Below, piece after piece: positions 23,399 to 27,246 of a stretch of DNA of 27,246 nt. A program made the translations under genes and the position numbers. The DNA is from a virus. The stretch lies in the IMG/VR virus record IMGVR_UViG_3300037961_005784, positions 1 through 27,246 of that record; one strand, given 5' to 3'. The first letter of the stretch is position 1, and the number at the start of each line of letters is the position of its first letter. The notes below the pieces were generated by a model that searched no databases, was not told the origin of the DNA, and saw only the letters and a list, made by a program, of their open reading frames with translations.

Positions 23399-23914
23399 TT
23401 AACAACCACTACAACCACAATATATATCTACTACTCCACTGGAGTTTAATCCAAAATCAACACCAAAAGAATTGTCATTATTGCAAGATCGGTCATCATT
23501 TGATAACCCAGTCTGTGTTTGCATATAATAGCTTCCAGATCCATCGCCATGGGCTGGAGCCGCGGTTGTTAGGTCTGCATCACTATATACGGTATCACCT
23601 TCAGCTAAATCCTGAACGGTAGCCGCTTGAGAAGGATTTAAATAAAAAGTGTGCGTTGAAACTAAAGAGTTATTTACATATTTACCAACTTGTAAAAATG
23701 TTACATAAGAACTTCTACTTGCTGGGTTTGGATCACAACCAGTGTTAACAGCTGGATATGTATTACCAGAGGTTACTGCACCACCTGTATTGCCGCCGTT
23801 TACCAAGTTATACATGGATATAGGCCCAGTCACATTTCCGCTTCCATAGGTGCTATTTAGTCTTTCTTGCGCTATGTCCTGCATAGACAATGTTCCTGTT
23901 GCCGGTACTGCCAT
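23399..23914 (-). CDS. Virion appendage-type protein with Cys-rich C-terminus
   Basis: A 171-residue protein. The N-terminus (MAVPATGTLSMQDIAQERLN, then GPISMYNLVNGGNTGG, residues 1-45) is of a kind I recall at the start of marine phage tail or collar proteins (P.SG.LSM.DI). Residues 90-164 share a beta module with the 99-residue neighbour (GDTVYSD, then SGVVDIYCG). Cysteines are at 60, 144, 166, 168 and 171, the last three packed into YCGCSGC, a likely disulfide or metal site. It overlaps the stop of the S74 appendage gene as TAATG and so is probably translated with it. It may cap or attach the appendage; this is inference. Confidence 0.62.
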   Translation of the reverse strand: MAVPATGTLSMQDIAQERLNSTYGSGNVTGPISMYNLVNGGNTGGAVTSGNTYPAVNTGCDPNPASRSSYVTFLQVGKYVNNSLVSTHTFYLNPSQAATVQDLAEGDTVYSDADLTTAAPAHGDGSGSYYMQTQTGLSNDDRSCNNDNSFGVDFGLNSSGVVDIYCGCSGC

Positions 23915-26900
23915 TATTTAATTTGTTTTTTAAGTTCTTCTATTTCGGCTTTTAATTCTTTTATTGCTTCAAGTAATATTGGTGCTATACCTTGATGTCT
24001 CATTGAAAGCATACCATCTTTATTTTCTCTTACAAGTTCTGGCATTACTTTTTGTACATCTTGAGCAATAAACCCTACATCTTCTTTTATTTCTAATATA
24101 CTATCTGATGGTTTCCAATCAAATGTTACACCTTGTAATTTACTTACTTTATCTAAAGCTGACTCAATAGGTTTAATATTTTCTTTTAATCTTTTGTCAG
24201 ATGGAGATCCAAAAGCCACAACATCACCGAGCATAGTTAAAGCTCCAGAGCTATTAATAAGTGCGTGAGTAGTTGCAGCAGTTCTAATTTCCATTACATC
24301 ATTACTATGATCATATTCTATTTTTCCTCTATAAGCTGCTGTACCACCCGTACCATCACCAAATAATAAACTACCACTTGAACTTTGACCACTAATTATA
24401 GATATTCCAGTATTACCAGTGCTCTCAACAACTAAATTTCTACCATGGGAATTATATGACCCCGGATTTGTTACCCCAATACCTACATATCCATCATCTC
24501 CAATAAACATTAAACTTGAACCATCTCCATCTTTAAATTGAAAATTCCTGCTTGATTGGTCATTGTCTGAATCTATTGTGATGGCACCTGATTCTTTAAA
24601 TTTAATTTGTGCAAAATCTGCTACATTAAAATCTAAAGATGTTGCAGTAGCTAAAGATAAATTACCTGAACTGTCAATACGCATTCTTTCTGCACCATTA
24701 ACTCTAAAATTCATATAGTTGCTGGTATGATTATAAGTAATCCCACCTACATTATCATCGTCAGGGTCAGCAAAATAAATATTTGAACCTTGGTCGTTGT
24801 CAGCGGCTAAAGTCATTCCTGAAAAATCATTGCCTTCGTAAATAATTAAATCGTCAGCATTTGAATTATAACTAGTTGGATCAGTTGCTCCAATTAGCAC
24901 ATCTCCTGTACTATGAATTCTCATTTTTTCATTGCCATTCACACCAAACGTTAAACTTGTACTAGCTGTGGTTGTTTGTATAACTCCATTACCAGATGAA
25001 AAATTAAGTTCACCATTTGTTTCACTAATAGTTAAATCAGCATCAATTGTAGTTGCACCATTTAAATAAGTTGTGCCGTTATTATAAAAATCAAAACTTG
25101 CATTAAAAGCACCAACACCTAATTTTGAAATAAGTGCATTACCATTACAATGAAAAAGTTGGGATGGACTTGTAGTAGCTAAACCTAAATAACCATTTTT
25201 TGTAAGACGCATTCTTTCAGTTGCTGTAGTATTATTAGCTGCAGCTGTTGCCCATATTATTCTTGAACCAGCGCCACCATCCTCAGCTCTCATTGCCATT
25301 CTCGCACACCCTTTAGCACTATCTGATATAGCACCTGTCATGGGGTTTCTATTTATATCAAACTCATAGTTTGTTCCATCTGTGTTTATAAAACCATGTG
25401 CTCCCGATGCTTCATCTAATTCAATTACACCATCAACCGTTAATTTAGACCCCGGGCTTGCTACTCCAATTCCTACATTACCGTTAGTGTGGACTCGCAT
25501 ACGCTCTGTATATGAACCACCACCCATAAATTTTACAGCACCATTACCTGACCAACCATATTCTAAATCATTACTGTCGTTAACTCTCATCAAAGTTCTA
25601 ACGCTACCACCTGTATCTTTTGAACGATATTCAACACCTCTTTCAACTAAAATGTGTCCAGTGCCTATATGCAATGTATCACCTGGCGAAGTTGTTCCCA
25701 TTCCTACATTGCCAGCATTACTCATATAGATTACATTACTATTAAGACCACCTGCATTATTACCTGTATCAAACTGTAATCCACCATTGTCTAATCCTTG
25801 TATTCTACCTAAAGTACCACCAGGATTTGTAAAAGATATTAATGAATCTAACCCATCTGTTGTATTATGTAATTTTAAAATATCTTCATTATCGTCATGT
25901 ACCTCTAGTCTATAAGAAGGAGAAGTCGTTCCGACTCCAACATTTCCATCGTTTGTAACTGTAAATTTAGCATTGGCTTGTTCAGCTGTTGAATCAGTAT
26001 GGCTAGCTGTACTTTTAAATGCAACCATCCATTTATCAAAACTAGCAGCATAAGGTGTTCCTGTATACCACTCTCTATCTTCAGTTGTATTGTGCATAAA
26101 TACACCCGCTCCTCTTGCGCCACTTTGAGTTGAATTTAAAATTATTCTAGAGTTTGTATGGCTAGTGCTTCCATCTGAAGTTACATTTATTGTTGCCATT
26201 ACATCTAATGTTTGTGTAGGGCTTGTAACGCCAATTCCTACATTACCGGAGCTATCAATACGCATTCTTTCTGTACCACCATTATTAGCAAACCTAATAG
26301 TATCAGCAGCGCCTGCTTCGTTACCATGATTTGTGCTTATAAGTAAGTCTCCATCTGTATAAGAATATATAGCGTAATTACTATCATCACTATCGTTTAA
26401 TTTTAATTCAGGATGTGCCCCTGATATTTGTAATAAATCGCCATTAGTAGTAAGTTCTCCTGCAAAAGTTCCATTACCTGAACCATCTACAGTAAACTTT
26501 TCTGTGCCGTTATTTCTAAATTTATAACTTAAACCATCTGGGCTATTAAAATTAACAGCGCCGCCATCCATACCTATATGAACTTTTTGAGTATTAGCAC
26601 TTCTTTCAATAGTTAAACCACCATCAAAACCGCTATCATCTCCCTGTTTTATATGTAATTCAGAGCTCGGCGAATCTGTTCCAATTCCTATATTACCACT
26701 ATCCCTTATTACAAGCTTTTTATTAACACCTGAATCAGCAACTGCAAATAAAATATTAGCATCAGAATCATGCCCTAATAAAGCACCATATGAACCACTC
26801 CCATCATCATGTAAATCAATCCATACTTGATTATCACCTGATTCAAACCTAGCAACAACATTTGTTGTTGCATGATAACTATGTAATCTAAAAGCTGGTG

Positions 26901-27246
26901 AAGTTGTCCCAATTCCTACATTACCACCAGATGTTATACGCATTCTTTCAGTTAAACTATTCCCCCCAGTTGCTATTGCAAATGCCCCTAGTCCACTTGA
27001 ATTATCTTCATTTATAAATCTTATTTCAGATGAACAGAATAAATTACTTTCTCCTCTTTGCGCTCCAATACCTGCAAAATTTCCATTTGTGCCTCCTAAA
27101 TATAAAGATATTTTTCTACCGCTTGAATTTCCTTCTGTACCAACACTTAATAAATGGCTAGGAGCAGTAGTTCCAATTCCTACGTTTCCATCACCTAAAA
27201 TAGTCATGTGACTATCTGTTAAGTCTGCAGAATCATTATTATTAGA
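23914..27246 (-). CDS. Tail appendage protein with S74 intramolecular chaperone (5' end outside window)
   Basis: The visible frame is open to the right edge: upstream of the ATG at 27205-27207 it continues with thirteen sense codons (SNNNDSADLTDSH), so the true start is outside. Counted from that ATG there are 1097 residues. The body holds about ten degenerate repeats of GNVGIGTTSP...LH preceded by ERMRI, typical of trimeric beta-rich fibres. The C-terminal about 95 residues are a peptidase S74 chaperone: SDKRLKENI with S1003 and K1008 as the likely self-cleavage dyad, then GVTFDWK, DVGFIAQDVQKVMPELV, and a coiled coil. The chaperone trimerises the fibre and is then released by autocleavage. 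It probably carries host recognition. Confidence 0.85.
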   Translation of the reverse strand, partial: SNNNDSADLTDSHMTILGDGNVGIGTTAPSHLLSVGTEGNSSGRKISLYLGGTNGNFAGIGAQRGESNLFCSSEIRFINEDNSSGLGAFAIATGGNSLTERMRITSGGNVGIGTTSPAFRLHSYHATTNVVARFESGDNQVWIDLHDDGSGSYGALLGHDSDANILFAVADSGVNKKLVIRDSGNIGIGTDSPSSELHIKQGDDSGFDGGLTIERSANTQKVHIGMDGGAVNFNSPDGLSYKFRNNGTEKFTVDGSGNGTFAGELTTNGDLLQISGAHPELKLNDSDDSNYAIYSYTDGDLLISTNHGNEAGAADTIRFANNGGTERMRIDSSGNVGIGVTSPTQTLDVMATINVTSDGSTSHTNSRIILNSTQSGARGAGVFMHNTTEDREWYTGTPYAASFDKWMVAFKSTASHTDSTAEQANAKFTVTNDGNVGVGTTSPSYRLEVHDDNEDILKLHNTTDGLDSLISFTNPGGTLGRIQGLDNGGLQFDTGNNAGGLNSNVIYMSNAGNVGMGTTSPGDTLHIGTGHILVERGVEYRSKDTGGSVRTLMRVNDSNDLEYGWSGNGAVKFMGGGSYTERMRVHTNGNVGIGVASPGSKLTVDGVIELDEASGAHGFINTDGTNYEFDINRNPMTGAISDSAKGCARMAMRAEDGGAGSRIIWATAAANNTTATERMRLTKNGYLGLATTSPSQLFHCNGNALISKLGVGAFNASFDFYNNGTTYLNGATTIDADLTISETNGELNFSSGNGVIQTTTASTSLTFGVNGNEKMRIHSTGDVLIGATDPTSYNSNADDLIIYEGNDFSGMTLAADNDQGSNIYFADPDDDNVGGITYNHTSNYMNFRVNGAERMRIDSSGNLSLATATSLDFNVADFAQIKFKESGAITIDSDNDQSSRNFQFKDGDGSSLMFIGDDGYVGIGVTNPGSYNSHGRNLVVESTGNTGISIISGQSSSGSLLFGDGTGGTAAYRGKIEYDHSNDVMEIRTAATTHALINSSGALTMLGDVVAFGSPSDKRLKENIKPIESALDKVSKLQGVTFDWKPSDSILEIKEDVGFIAQDVQKVMPELVRENKDGMLSMRHQGIAPILLEAIKELKAEIEELKKQIK
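25465..27190 (-). repeat. Degenerate ~20-base repeats inside the appendage gene
   Basis: On the plus strand a short motif close to GTTCCAATTCCTACATTACC recurs near 25465, 25692, 25928, 26228, 26680, 26907 and 27170, at irregular intervals of about 230-300 bases. It is the DNA counterpart of the GNVGIGTTSP protein repeat on the minus strand. Because the bases stay similar as well as the residues, the copies may serve for recombination that changes fibre length. Irregular spacing and coding context exclude a CRISPR array. Confidence 0.7.

Noticed and set aside
25465-27190. CRISPR-like array
   Set aside because: Repeats are degenerate, irregularly spaced by 230-300 bases, and code for the fibre repeat of the appendage protein.
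23084-27246. Diversity-generating retroelement acting on the appendage genes
   Set aside because: No reverse transcriptase gene and no template/variable repeat pair with adenine-specific differences can be seen in the window.
1-27246. tRNA genes, integrase, attachment sites or insertion sequences
   Set aside because: I looked for cloverleaf-like segments, recombinase motifs and terminal inverted repeats, and saw none that could be supported.

Overview
The window is a stretch of a double-stranded DNA tailed-phage genome. It is AT-rich, and every supported gene lies on the minus strand, so transcription runs from base 27246 towards base 1. Most genes touch: stop and start codons overlap as TAATG or ATGA at many junctions. 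There is no gene-free stretch above about 65 bases. The head and neck genes (terminase, portal, scaffold, capsid, connector, muzzle-like protein) resemble what I recall of marine uncultured phages distantly related to crAss-like phages. Starts have A/T-rich leaders instead of a purine-rich Shine-Dalgarno. Both points suggest a podovirus-like phage of a marine Bacteroidota host; the host is an inference.

Layout in transcription order. (1) 27246-23084: a large appendage protein with repeated GNVGIGTTSP-type units and a C-terminal S74 intramolecular chaperone (its 5' end lies beyond the window), then two small Cys-containing virion-type proteins. (2) 23019-22053: three small proteins of unknown function. 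(3) 22030-19781: a phage GroEL, an overlapping GroES, and a probable winged-helix DNA-binding protein. (4) 19762-18804: six very small, very basic proteins in a nearly continuous overlapping chain; four are below 60 residues and easily missed. (5) 18804-16372: a protein with an HEGGH zinc-peptidase motif, a 57-residue conserved protein, a holin-like membrane protein and a 72-residue protein. (6) 16372-15269: a 197-residue protein that reads as two GroES-like domains in tandem, a possible small terminase, and a YkgJ-type cysteine-cluster protein. (7) 15265-8022: large terminase, portal, scaffold, major capsid protein. (8) 7952-1: a conserved head/neck-associated protein, connector/ring proteins, a muzzle-like protein that appears split over two genes, and the start of a possible ejection protein.

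The most unusual part is the folding machinery. The GroEL keeps the ATPase residues but has replaced the residues that hold the two rings together in E. coli GroEL (R452, E461, S463, V464), has made the substrate groove more polar, and lacks the GGM tail. It is followed by a recognisable GroES, and a second, duplicated GroES-like protein is encoded just upstream of the terminase. I infer a self-contained, possibly single-ring chaperonin system for virion proteins. The alignment to E. coli GroEL was done by eye and needs modelling and biochemical confirmation.
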